Assembly: GCA_039881145.1 (NCBI GenBank)
Contig: JAYKKI010000009.1
Coordinates: forward strand, 13,876,501-13,940,500
DNA from: Druceiella hillmani
Taxonomy: Eukaryota > Arthropoda > Insecta > Lepidoptera > Hepialidae
Reading direction: 5' to 3'
Length of the DNA stretch: 64,000 nt
Below the pieces are notes generated by a model, which was not told the DNA's origin, ran no database searches, and saw nothing but the letters and a program-made list of their open reading frames with translations. Shown here piece by piece: positions 1 to 12,025 of this stretch; position 1 is the first letter of the stretch; each line of letters begins with the position of its first letter. Made by a program: the position numbers and the translations under genes.

Positions 1-2058
1 TTGATTATGCATGTAAACTATGATCTCATTATGATGACTGTTTGAATAAAAAATATGTTAAAGTATATATTATAATCTCTAAATATGTAGGTTAATACAT
101 ATTATTTAAAATAAAAACATAAATATATATTTTTTTTTTAATTAAACCCCTAAAACCCCCTCCATTATACAGCGTAGTCGAAACGAAGAAGGTTAGTATT
201 AAACGTCGAAAAATAAGGTTAGTAACCTAGGGTTAACCTGTATGAATAATAAAGCTATAGAAACGTTGTATCTATAATTAAGTAACTTTATTTAGGGGAA
301 CATGATAAAAGTAATATAAAACAACATTTTTATACGCAGTGTTCTTATTCTGAACCTGTTTAACTGGCAGTATAGAATAAAGTACGTTTAAATAAAATTC
401 AAACAATAGTATCCTAATATAAGTTCAACCGAAAATTCTAAAGATGGCGTTGTTGACTTTAAAACACAAAAACGTATGTCAAAACACAGACTTGGTATCA
501 ATACACTAGTTTTTTGAAAATAAGTATACAGTAAGTTAATTTTTTTTGCACTTTGAAGCAAATACGAAAATTCGCTGTGACAGTACTTGGAGCATTGTCG
601 TAGTGAATTTGTTGCTCGTTCCCGGAAGGTGATTTAGCAAGTATCTCCATTGCACACTTTGGAAATCATCTACTATACATAATCGTAATCTCGCATGTTG
701 TAATATTTATTTAAACCTAAAAATGTATGTACTTGATAGCGGGACGTAAGTTCTCGACAGCCATTCGCGCACCGTGAATGAAGTATTTCGAATCACATTT
801 TATACTCCTTTATATCAAGATTTTTTGACATACGAGATAACTATATATAGGCAAAAAATTACTATAACGAGTTTTAAGTTTGGTGAATGTAGCTTTTATA
901 ATTCCTGAGACAAAGGCCCCTAAAATGATTAAATATTGCATTGATTCAATATCATCAAAAACTCTAGACAACATAGCACTTAGCAATCAGTCACGGAGTT
1001 ATAATTTGATACGTACATGAATTGGCTAAAAATGTTACATAAACATTTAGATTAGGTTATGTTCGGTTAGATTGTTTAATGTTGGATAATATTATGATAA
1101 GTTTCTGTTTCTGCAAAAATTGGTTATGCTTAATTTTAAAAACTTGCACAGTTCAAATACAAAAGTACTGTTCAGCACTTAAAAATGTTACGCCGCAATG
1201 CGTAACTTTTAAATTGCATCTTCATTCTAATTGTACGTAAAGTATTCACTACGAACATAGCGAAAATTTTGATTACAACTCTTGTTTTGGCTAACATGAT
1301 GATTTAACAGAACATATCCAATTTTTAATTCATATTTTCCATTACATTGGAGTTTAAAAAAACTTTGAAATACTTCTTTTAGGATAATGCAATAACTATC
1401 TTACTAATTATTAAGAGGAGAAATTCAAAAAACAAGCACGACTCCAATACCCAACTAGTCTCAATAAAATCAAAAGTATATTGATAAAAATACCGAATGC
1501 AATGAAAAGGAATAGAAAAACTGTATATTTGGTCTCATTTAGGGGAATCCATAAACACTAAAGTGAAATTTCGATACTACAGAGTACAAGTAGTTTAATT
1601 ATAATTGTACTAAAATCACCTAATCACAGTCCAGTTTGGGTAAATGTAATAAGGTGTTTGACTCTATAAATTTCAAGAGTTTTTAAGCAAATAAATCTAA
1701 AAAATTGATCAAATTATAAAGATGTAAATTTTATGTTTAGGCAAGGATATCATTAATGACGAACGATATCATTTTATTACTTCTCATTTTATTCTATGAG
1801 AGCGATTGGGAGAGGGTGGTATTTCAACTCTATCTTTATCATATTTAAAAAGACGTTTTTCAGAAAAGGAAAGACATTTTTAAAGGCTTTTAATTAAACT
1901 TTATCTATTGTCACATATAAACGTTATATGACTTCCATTTCAACTGTAATAATAATTTATTTGAGACTTGTGAAAACAAGCTAACCTTACTTTCAAATAT
2001 TTAATTACCACATGACTGGAAGCTTGATTATTATTACCCAGGTGTACTTAGACAGGAT
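1..2058. other. AT-rich DNA, no recognisable feature
   Basis: I see no long open frame, no transposon motif and no clear repeat here. A weak TTAGG-like run (ttaggttatgttcggttag, near 1053) resembles the degenerate GGTTA motifs scattered through insect genomes. Confidence 0.5.
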
Positions 2059-2236
2059 CTAAGTTATTTAAATGTCATGTTGGAAATCGTTTTCGGGCTA
2101 AAGGACAGGTCGTGGAGAAATTTAGGATTTGCAGTCTCGAATAATAATATTAATATTTATAATTCTCACTCGCTCTTAGCGACGTCTCTAATAACCGCAA
2201 TAGCAAAATGCGGAATCCAATGTAATTCCACTTAAA
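2059..2236 (+). repeat. Dispersed repeat family A, copy 1
   Basis: A block of about 175 bp is repeated in the same orientation at 17744-17919. The most conserved part is TTCGGGCTAAAGGACAGG here against CTCGGACTAAAGGACAAG there. It is followed by GTCG, a TTTAGGaTTTGC-like motif, and a segment containing TTCTcACTCgcTCTTAGC (here) or TTCTTATTCATTCTTAGC (there). No reading frame is obviously preserved. I do not recognise the family; a SINE, a LINE 3' fragment or a MITE are all possible. The copies are clearly diverged by eye, so this is an old insertion. Confidence 0.6.
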
Positions 2237-4289
2237 ATTGTACTAAAAAATTGTAAATCTATCATTATAATATCACTATAAACTTTGTAAAATCTATCTT
2301 GGAAACGATTGTTTCTAAGATATATTTTACAAAATTTCCAGAATTTCTTAATCAGAAAATTAATATTTTATAATTTGAAAAATTATCCCGAAATAATAAA
2401 ATCTAAGAAAGGTAGAAAGTTAAAATAAAGAATTTTGATGGACTAAACAGCATCACTTACTGCTGTTTTCCTCACCGCAAAATGATATGTATTTTTTAAA
2501 AATTTTGTGGACGTGTGAGTCAATATTTTCCATGATTTGTTTACTGCCGTGATGGATCAGCAACAAATTTATATGATAGTTATATTTATCGCCTTGTATT
2601 AATCATATAATTTTATTTATTTAATGTCATTTTAATTATTGTAGAATTAAATGCGAGTATGAAATAAATAATTTTTACTAATCAAATTTATCGTAAGAAT
2701 AAGAATCGTTTCTAATAGTATAAAGCATAGGAATTATATTCCCGAAAACATAAAACGCGACGTAAATTTACAAAGTATTGCATGCTGATAAAATAATTTC
2801 TTAAAACAACTCTCATATGGTTACACCTTTATTTCCCTCATTTTTAGTATTCACCGAGACGTCGATGAATTAATGATCACACCGAACCTTACTAAGTCAT
2901 TTCGCAGAAAATGAACTACAGTTTTAATGTCAGTAATACACTCGTTCAGTCTACGCTCTGAAAGGCAACTGTCCTCCAACGTTGAAATCACATTCAGCCA
3001 ACTCAAGTTCTGATTGCACTATTTTGCCACCACATAGCAAGAGTTTGACACGTGCGGCTTGAAAATCGACCTTTGAAGCCCGGCAAAACAATAATGAATA
3101 CTTTTTTAAGACTTAAAATCTTGTATCTAGTCGTCTTGGTCAGTTTAATTTCTGTGTCGAAAAATATTTTACTTCAGTTTAAAGAGTCCATGATGAATAT
3201 TCCCAGATAACCGCATCAGTTAGAATAACATCTCAAATTGGAACAAACTTTACCGGAGATAAAATTATTTAGAAGCAAAATAATATATAGGCAATAAGCA
3301 ACATTAAATAAAATTACACATTTAAAAATGAATTGTTCGATATAAATAAAAAATAAATTTTTGTTATATTAAAATGAAAACAGAGTTGAAAAGCTTTAGT
3401 AGATATATTATATTCTCATGTTGTGTATATTTCCATTCATATCGCAATTTATGTAGCAAGATGCAAAAATTTCTGGGACACCCAATTGGAAATTAATGTA
3501 GATCTAAAATTTTATTACTATTGACTTATTTTATTTGTTAGATAGTACACATTGAACATAGGAAAAAGAAATAAAATTTACTGAAGGGTGTCGTCAAAGA
3601 AAAGCGTCGGAAAAGTTGTCTCATGGGGCACTGTCGCTGCATAAACATTCACCTACACTTAGCCAGATTATTGTCAAAGCTTGCTATCTAGATACGTGGC
3701 TTCAAAAAATTACGTCACCTTGACCTGGTACCAAATTATTACTATAATTATTTGTTAGAATTATTTTTGTAATCTGATTTAACACGGAGCAAATGATGAG
3801 TGAAGATCAATGCGTTCAACACATTCTGAAGACAAAACTTCAAACTATTTTTCCAAGGCATCAGGAAGCATCGAAAAATATATTAGAAATCACCATCCAT
3901 TATATATTCTAGTGTGGGCGCACGAGCATCTAACAATTCCGTTTGTTATGTTTTCTATTCACCTTGTCAGAATTTCAATTAAGTACGAATAGTTACATTC
4001 CATTATCATACATCAATCTGACAGTAGCAATCTTTTCGCTGCGATCCTCCACCTTGTAATATTTCCTTAGTCTAAATAATTTACATTTGCCACAAATTTT
4101 CATTTCTGCTATGAGCCGACAAAGGAATCTGAGTTATTTTTTTTTTAAAATAAAAGTATTGTATATTTAATCCCGGCTATATTCACGAGTGCGAAACAAT
4201 TTTCGAATATTTTAAATTAAGTAGGGATTATTTCTAATTTATGACGATACTGTAAAAATTTACCCTCATTTTATCATGGGTTATGTTTA

Positions 4290-4292
<3 letters not shown>

Positions 4293-4343
<51 letters not shown>
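4293..4343. repeat. (TA)n microsatellite
   Basis: A pure alternating TA tract of about 50 bp in AT-rich flanks. Confidence 0.95.
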
Positions 4344-4350
<7 letters not shown>

Positions 4351-4823
4351 GGCATGTTACTGATATTGGCATATAATTGTTATTAAATTATTATATATTA
4401 ACTGTTATGTGTAAATTATCAATAAATATTTCTAATTTTAAAATCAGAAAATTTTATTATTATCTTATGGTTCCATGGAGAACAACGTATACAAGTCTGT
4501 AGACAATACTGATTTAAAATTTAACTATCGAAATTAAAATAACTTATACTTTTTAAAGGAAGAAAAAAGTAAAATGAATTTAATCAGAGCACTTATTGCA
4601 ACGTGAAAAATTTTGAATGACTTAAAGCCATTCAAGACATTGCTTTCGTTTTAATCATGGCAATCACGCTCCTAACAAAAGACTTTCTTGCCAAATGTAA
4701 ATAAAAAAAGTTTATTTCCGTATTTATTTTGTAATATTAGTACGTAGCGCGTAACGCATTAAGAAGTACGCAAAATTATTTAAATGGAATTCAATTTGAT
4801 CACATCGAACTCAAAGCATAGCT

Positions 4824-4864
4824 TTAGTTAGCATATTCTTAAGTTAGTTAGCATATTCTTAAGT
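4824..4864. repeat. 20-bp tandem duplication
   Basis: The unit gttagcatattcttaa occurs twice with a 20-bp period (near 4827 and 4847). The copies are identical over the core, so the duplication looks recent. Confidence 0.85.
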
Positions 4865-7029
4865 TCGTTTTTAATCACGCACCCTCCGCAACGCTTTGTA
4901 TTTTAAGCGAATTACTCACAAACTGAATTCGTATAATGGGTAAACTGAGTTTATTACATTAAAAGTATCTATACTAATGCTTCTAAATTGTGTCTTCAAA
5001 TAACTTTCATTCTGAATAGATTTCATAATGATTGGCAAGAAAATGGCTTAAAATTAATTAGTACTACGGGTGTGCTGATTCCGTAACCAGTTCTACCAAA
5101 ACCATTTATAGCAATGTATAAATTGTTTTTAAACGTCCTGCGATGGACGTTCTTTTATTTGTGAAAATACATACAGTCATTTCGGTCGGAATACTTAAAA
5201 TCTCCCCTAATATTACTTGTTTAAAACCGTTCTAAATTAATCTAGGAATGTAATGATGGTATGATCTTAATAATCTCGTTACGATTTGATCCCCTATGTA
5301 ATTCCTATATAAAAACCTCGTCATAATTTTAGATCTTTATGAATACTAATTTATCCGCATATTTCTCATGAACTTAGCAAGAAATAAATAATGATTTGGG
5401 CAACAATACCTTCAGACTTACAAAAAAATCGACTTCTTATTTCTGTCGTAATATTTTCCTAGTCACTAATCTTTTAAGTTTATACAAAAAAATTCTGGAC
5501 GTTTATGGTTAGTTGACGGCTCAATGAATAGAAATACTATATACATCATTTATTGAATATTAAAACTCCTCCAAAACAATTTTTTCCAAAGTTACCTCGA
5601 ACTATGTCCCGAAATGTTTTTCCTCTTCCTACACGCGGTATAAAAATATGTAAAGATGTGACATTAACAATGTATACTTTTTGACCTGATAAACGTTTTG
5701 AGAATTTTTTAAGCGACTTTCAATACAAATTTATACAAATAACGCCATACCTGTAATCTTCTTTCCTGCGAACTCCTTCAAACGTGATCTAAAACAATCT
5801 GAGCTTAAACGAATTACATAATTATTAAGTTTGCCTTACTTTCCTTGAGATTAGTTACACTCTTATTTGTTCTCATATTTGATGCTTTGTCCTAACTCAT
5901 TCCTTAATATTCACGTTTCCTTACAAAGTTATATTATATACTGTGTAGTTTAATTTGATACATTCTTTGAGAGATTTCTTCCGTAAAGAGGTTTAAATTT
6001 CAAATGTTGATACATTTATATCTATTATTTGGTGCATATTTATCTTAACGGTTTTTGCAGACAAGACACTAAAACTAGAACAGTTTGTCGAATATGATAT
6101 TAGAAGAGCTTCTAATAAGCCCTTCACCTCAATTCGTAAAGTCATATAATTTTTAATTTAAAATGATTACAATCAATATTAGTTATAAGCACCAGTTTTA
6201 TCTATCACTTATCCTCAACATATATATAGTGAACATTTTCTTGTTTAATCATTTGAGCTTTTTAATGAAATGTTAGTTAAATTTTAGCTTGACGTGACCT
6301 GTGTTTTTAATTAGTAGCGTGATTCATTGGATAGTGAGGAAGCCAGACGGTAGTCGGAAGGCGAGAGATACGAGCATCGCTGGTTAAGCGAGCGTAGTGT
6401 ATCGAATTGAAATTATTTTCACCTGTTATTTTGCTACGTGGAATCGAGAATTATCATTTGAAAATACGTTTTGTTATTATTGGCAAGAACTTTAATCACA
6501 CACATTTTATCACCTGTAATAGGAATCAGCTCACGTCAAACAGATTATATCCACTTCTTCTCTAACTTATGTTATTTTTCTGTTACCGTATGAAAGCAAA
6601 ATATTAGCTGCACCAGATAACTTAAACTTAAATCGAGATCCGTTTTTATAAGTTTCGTTATTTTAATTTTAAACTGATCCTTTATCAGTTTTCTATTACA
6701 CTCAGTAAATTGGGATTTATCTAATTTATTGAGTATAATAGAAAGGTCAAAATTTACTTATTTATATCTTAGAAATCTATATTAGGTTGCATAATCACAG
6801 AGTGCATATTAACTGATCGTTTTGCACTTTTATCGCGTTGCTTCACCCGGTTTTCCACAAACGAAATTAACGAAACTATTTTCTAAGAGTACTCTATACT
6901 ACTTTTTTTTTTCATGAATTTTACATAATTTGGTTTTATCTCCGAAATTCAATTGCTAAGTGAGCAAAAATTTCTATAACCAGAGATATTCGATAAGTTT
7001 CTAAAATATTTCAGAAGTGACAGTCTCAT

Positions 7030-7530
7030 TATATGTCAACCATATAAACATAAAATTTACAAACAACATAAAATTTAAAAACCTTTCTTTTATATAGCTT
7101 TTTACAATGCGAAGGTCACAAAAGGGAAAAAATCTGTACTAAATATGAGCACATCCTTACTATTATTATTAATGAAAACTCAAAACTTAACGTAATTGTA
7201 AAAGACATCAGTTACAGCTGTCGCAATATTTACAAAATACTTATTCTCTCTTTTTTAATGAAAAAAAAGTAGTTTTCTCCATTTACTTTTATTAATTTAA
7301 ATATTTAAAACGTTCTTATTTTAATGATATTGAACCAAACGTACAACTTACATTAATTAAAAATGGATTAACTTGAAATAGCACTACGTTATTCTACCAC
7401 CATACATTATTTCTACACCAAGCGCTTTAAATCCAATTAGAGAAAATAAATTGTTAAGGGAATTTGACTTAATGAACCATCGAATCCATGATACAATATT
7501 TATTCGAATGAGAAGAAATTTGTGGTTTTA
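7030..7530 (-). repeat. Dispersed repeat family B, copy 1 (inverted)
   Basis: The reverse complement of this block matches 27110-27580. Landmarks shared in order are: ATATTGTATCATgGATT, TTTATTTTCTCTAATTGGAT, TTGGTGTAGAAATAA, GCTATTTCAAGT, GTTGTACGTT, AGTTTTGAGTTTTCATTA, and a TGACCTT(c/g)GCATT(g/a)T segment ending in an AAAGCTA motif. No long frame is shared, so the unit is probably non-coding or long decayed. I do not recognise it; the length of about 470-500 bp would suit a MITE or an element fragment. Confidence 0.7.
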
Positions 7531-8849
7531 ACATATGAACTTAAAACACGAAGATAAGAGTCACATCTTTTTTATATAAGAAGAATATTGCCTGTGTTTC
7601 AAAAATTTCGATGTTTGTTCGAATTTGTCCATTGGATTTGGATTGAGCTATTAAATTGAATATAAATATCTTTTAATCTAAACACTAGTAGAGATTTAAA
7701 TAAAACTGACCAAAAGCACATCGGAATAGGCGTTATGTGGCGTTTCATAACCGTTTATCTCTCGAATTTTTGATACACTTTTACCAAAATAATTTCAGTT
7801 TAAAGTTCTAATCAAACATCGGTACCTAAATTTTTTTAAATTTTTTCAAACCCATGATGAAAAATTAGGGGGCATACATTACCTTTGAATTTCCATAGTT
7901 AGCTTAAAGAAGAAAATGGTAAATAAAATATCAATTTAATTTGAAAAATTACCTTTCAAGGTTTTTATCTTTCCTGCTTCACGCCTCATTACTATCTTCA
8001 TTACTTGATATTTCAAAGTTAATTTACTTGCGTAGTTTCGTTTACATACGTCTAAAGTTTATAAATTGTGAATCTGTGACAAACGAACGGACGGAAATAT
8101 GAATATGACAATATTATTAGGATTCATTGCTTCGCTACTGAAATCTAAATATCTGCATTGTGAAAATAAACGAAAAAAGTGTATTAATAATGTGAAAACT
8201 AATGGGGAATTTCGGTTAGAAAATAACACATTTTTTTGACTTGGATATCACGTCTCCAGCCGCTAAGGGATAATAGATAACAGTTTAGTTTAGACTTCCT
8301 GTTAAACGGGGCAACGACTTCGTGTTAAACGTTATTGAATTACTTTAAAAGGGAAATAAATATAATAGTTATTCCGTGTAATTTCGATTTAACTCACCTA
8401 ATAATTCGAGCAATATTGGAAACGCGTGTAACCTCTTATGGACAATAATAGAAAAGCCAAGAATATTTTGAAAGAACGACTTTATTATTTCATTGCCCTT
8501 CAGGTACTCGTTGATACGATATCTTTGTTATATTTGCTAAAAAAAAATCATTGTGTTCAATATACTCCTCTGTTAATAATCATGTTACGATTATTATATT
8601 CTACGTATAATATTCCACGTGTAAACATTTTACAAGCAGAAATAATTATTTAGGCAATTACCAGAGTTCCTGCCAAGTATACCATTCACAACCCATTTTG
8701 ACGAGTTGTAGATTGTTGTTTTTATAGATGTTACTATCCAGCTCTTGCCACACAATAACATTTTGGTACGGCCGACACTACAATGTGACGAATGTTAAGA
8801 ATTTTGGGACGGTTATTACTTTTCATACAAATTAGAGGAACGTTGCTTT
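7531..8849. other. AT-rich DNA, no recognisable feature
   Basis: No coding signal or repeat was recognised. The 71-codon frame at 8438-8653 has AT-driven composition and no known motif. Confidence 0.45.
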
Positions 8850-9024
8850 AACTGACAATTTTAGTTTAAATTTAAGAAGAGTATTGAATATATTTGGCGT
8901 TAATTTTGTAGAAATTCATTATTCACAATTAAATGAAACTACGTGATGTAGTATTATTTCTACTTTCTTTAATATCTTTACCACGACCTAGGTTTCGTTG
9001 TATTATAACATCTTCAGGTGGGAT
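8850..9024 (+). repeat. Dispersed repeat family C, copy 1
   Basis: The block carries GAATATATTTGGCGTTAA, TGTAGAAATTCATTATTCAC and a run from AATTAAATGAAACTACGTGA through TAGTATTATTTCTACT. The same series recurs in inverted orientation at 19042-19185, and its second half recurs in direct orientation at 18975-19034. It ends in a segment reading CCACGACCTAGGTTTCG, then TGTATTATAACATCTTCAGG. In reverse this is a 'CTGAAGATG ... CGAAAC.TAGGTCGTGG' pattern, a motif type I remember as recurring in many arthropod mobile elements. The class of element is not assigned. Confidence 0.65.
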
Positions 9025-10007
9025 ATTAGCAAAGATCTTTGCTAAATTCGATACCTTTCTTGGCTTAGTAGCCTTTCAATAAATAATGCGATCAAATTAG
9101 GTGGGGATTCTGGATAAGAATATTAAAATTTTTATTACAGTTTCATTTATATCCGATGATGGTAAATTTTTATCCGAGTTAAATATTATTTATATTTTTC
9201 GTCCGTTCAAAATATTTCTTGCTCCGATCATATATTATATTTAAAACCAATTTAAAATTGAAATTTATCTGAATACTGTTCCTATAAGGCATTAAAATTT
9301 TTCTAAATCGAATATAGGAGGTTGCTTTGATGAGATTTATTGGATAGGTACAAATTCCCTACTTTGAATCTTTTGGAACCAGTGCTTGGTTGTATCATAA
9401 GTTGGTTATATCATATTCACCTGTCGTTGTGTATATATTGCGTGATGTTTTGCTGTTTTCCGCCCTAAACGATATTCATGAAGAAAGAGTCCTCTAAGGT
9501 CGAAATACTTCCGTTTTTAACTTATTCTTTACACCCCGATATCTCAGTTGTAAACTGACCAGAAGCTAAAATGCCACACTGTTTATATATCCTTTAAGAA
9601 ATATTCTAAAAGCTTCTATACCATTCGAGAAATCGGTTGAAACAAGTGGCGGCCTTATATGGTAAGTTCGGGATTATATGCGGATATGGGTCCTACAATG
9701 AGCAAAAGGAATGCACAGTGAAAAGACTTGGTGTAGAAATATAAGTAGACTCGTCAAGACGAAAAAAAAATTTTCAACAGACAAGGTTTTATCAATATTT
9801 TTCAACAATAATGCCAAAAATTAGTTAACGTAGTTATTGAACAGTTTTGAACAGGACTTGATTGCCTGAATGAACATGAAACTATTCAGTTTTTCTTCAG
9901 TTTACAAAGAGTTTCTTAGTTCTACTCTCCAGAGTTTATTATTTGCTTCCGGCTTAACGTTGATTTCTGGAACAACCTGTATGCGTCATAAATTTATATT
10001 CATCATA

Positions 10008-10011
<4 letters not shown>
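9025..10011. other. AT-rich DNA, no recognisable feature
   Basis: No repeat or coding signal was recognised. Confidence 0.4.
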
Positions 10012-10043
<32 letters not shown>

Positions 10044-10090
10044 GGGCGAGCGCGCGTGCGTGCGTGCGTGAGTGCGTGCGTGCGTGCCTG
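10012..10090. repeat. Compound microsatellite (TA)n + (GTGC)n
   Basis: A (TA)n tract of about 30 bp runs into a GC-rich imperfect (GTGC)n tract of about 45 bp. A reading frame of 102 codons crosses it (9870-10178) but is an artefact of translating the repeats. Confidence 0.9.
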
Positions 10091-10734
10091 CTTGTGTATG
10101 GATGTATGTATGTGTATACCTAATAAGCCTATCTATATATTGATGACATTTACGAAAAAATACTTTAAAAGTACATAATAAAATTTATAAAAACATCAAT
10201 GATGTGTTTGGAATTTTAGCTGTTAAATATGCAAAGCGTAAAAACGACTGACTTCATTCATACAGCGTTTTCGAAAAATTTTACTTGGAGTAATATTTCA
10301 TTTTTATTTTTCGTGAATCGGTTCACTCAATCATTTTTGCGAATCTAACATCAATCAATAATAAAACACGGGATTGCCTATTTACCGGCGCGTAGTAATT
10401 ATAGAAATGTACACAAATATGTACATTAATAGATGGGGCTATATATTTTGAATTGCGCAATGTAGTTCTTCATAAGGATAAAGAGTTGTTAGGTTTGAGT
10501 AATTAATCGAATGACCGCAGACGCATGAGGGTAGATATCACAGTTAATCGTTTTTCGCACATATTTTTTTAATGTAGTAAGTATTTGTTATAAGCTTACT
10601 TTGTTTTAAAATGTTGTTAAAAATTTATTAAAGTTATTAAAAAATTATTAAAAAATTAATTAATTTATTTATATATGTTGTCATAATTTAATTACCCACG
10701 AGGGAACGGAGGAGGTACATGCGTTTAGGGTGAG

Positions 10735-11125
10735 AGATTGCTTGTTTGTATGAACAACCAATATTCCTATTTATCTCCAAAACGGATTGACCGATTTAGA
10801 TACAGTTTTCTGTAAAACTATCTGTTCTTAGATAGTTAATATGATGATTTCCGCAATAAATATTTTGTTACAAAAGAATGTTCTCATTTATCCAAAAATA
10901 ATGTCCTCATTTGCAAAATATTTGGAACTAACTGGCCATGGTTCTCAAATAGGTGCCATGGCGTTAGCTCGCCAGGGGGCGCTGTAACATATTGTTGCTG
11001 ACGAATGTTCCCATTTATATTCAAAAAGGTTTCACCAATTTAGATACGGTTTTCTGCAAAATATTTCAGATAGTTATTATGATGTTAGCTCACCGGGAGG
11101 CGCTGCAACATTTCGTTAAACCCAA
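10735..11125. repeat. Diverged tandem repeat family D
   Basis: Two partial units lie head to tail. Unit 1 has CGGATTGACCGATTTAGATA then cagttttctgtaaa (near 10783) and gttagctcgccagggggcgctgtaacat (near 10963). Unit 2 has ttcaccaatttagatacggttttctgcaaa (near 11030) and gttagctcaccgggaggcgctgcaacat (near 11084). The unit therefore includes a 'gaccgatttagatgcggttttctgca' motif followed by an 'ggcgctgcaaca' motif. Unit 1 has extra sequence between the two motifs. This looks like a fragment of a mobile element with internal duplication; I cannot name the family. Confidence 0.6.
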
Positions 11126-11283
11126 TTCTCCAATCGTTTAGAGATCCAGTGTTTACAAATTGATCTCATAATACTTTGCATCAAAATATATTAATATTTA
11201 CTTTCGGCTTTGTGAATTTATTCAAACCTTGGATTTACGTATTCAAACATATAATTTATTCTTCTTTCTGTACTGCGGATAGT

Positions 11284-11288
<5 letters not shown>

Positions 11289-11319
<31 letters not shown>
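11289..11319. repeat. (TA)n microsatellite
   Basis: An alternating TA tract of about 31 bp. Confidence 0.95.
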
Positions 11320-11321
<2 letters not shown>

Positions 11322-11701
11322 GGTTTTACACTAAATAATATTTGACTCCAGACCTTTTCTCATGTGAAATAAATTTCTATGCTAAATACAGATGTTACAG
11401 AAATATATATTCACATAAAGTTCTTTAATAGAAGGAAATTCACATACATTAAGAACTAGGTACTGCCGCCTTGAGAGACATAGATACCTCTATGTATTCT
11501 ACCAATTTATTAGTGGGCAATAAAATAAGCTGGTAAGTGGGCTAACGGCGTATAACTAACAGAACTGCTAATTTAATTTATTTTCTTTTGACGCTATCGA
11601 TAAAAATACTGTAGTTTGCCTTTTTTCTATAGTTAATAAATATTTACACACCGTACTTAACTTTCAAACGACCAAACAGTGGAAAGGCATTTTCCCAATC
11701 A

Positions 11702-12025
11702 ATGCTATTTTTCAACGACCGTTCTGCAATTAATGAAATTTTGGCCCTCTCCTTAAACGTTAATGAAATGCAAATGGCTCGTCAACGAACCGAGATTGAG
11801 AGAGCTTGTACTTTTTTGATAGATTTTAAATGGGAAAAAATAATTAATGATTATCTCGGTGAGTTCGACGATGCTGCGATTGAGTACAAGTGTCGGCCTC
11901 CACTGCGGGATAAGGTCTCAACGCGTCCGGGTCTCGAGCTTAGTGGAGAAGAGCACAGAGACGGAGGGGCAATAGCCATCCGTCATGTTGGCTTACGGGA
12001 TACGTTACTAACAGTAAAAGTTTAG
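11702..12025 (+). pseudogene. Coding-like repeat family E, copy A (unrecognised)
   Basis: An open frame of 107 codons lies here, and a diverged inverted copy sits at 13880-14215. The shared peptide core is visible in both: copy A has KIINDYLGEFDDAAIEYKCR followed by PPLRDK, and copy B has KINDYSGEFKNPAIEYKCRA followed by LIRDK, with copy B broken by a stop and small indels. The differences leave the reading frame and many residues intact, which suggests that the ancestral sequence was translated. Copy A also has GLELSGEEHRD, with a counterpart ESWAE*GRAQ-like stretch in copy B in a shifted frame. I do not recognise the protein. The most likely explanation is a fragment of a mobile-element protein. 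There is no evidence that copy A is expressed, and its start codon is arbitrary. Confidence 0.45.

Larger units (their letters stand above)
2237..7029. other. AT-rich DNA, no gene seen
   Basis: This stretch holds only a (TA)n tract and a short tandem duplication, listed separately. Two patches have somewhat higher GC (about 2850-3080 and 6330-6420) but show no long open frame or recognisable protein motif. The 60-codon frame at 3810-3992 has no family resemblance and is probably chance. Confidence 0.45.

Noticed and set aside
9870..10178. 102-codon plus-strand reading frame
   Set aside because: Its second half is translated (TA)n and (GTGC)n microsatellite.
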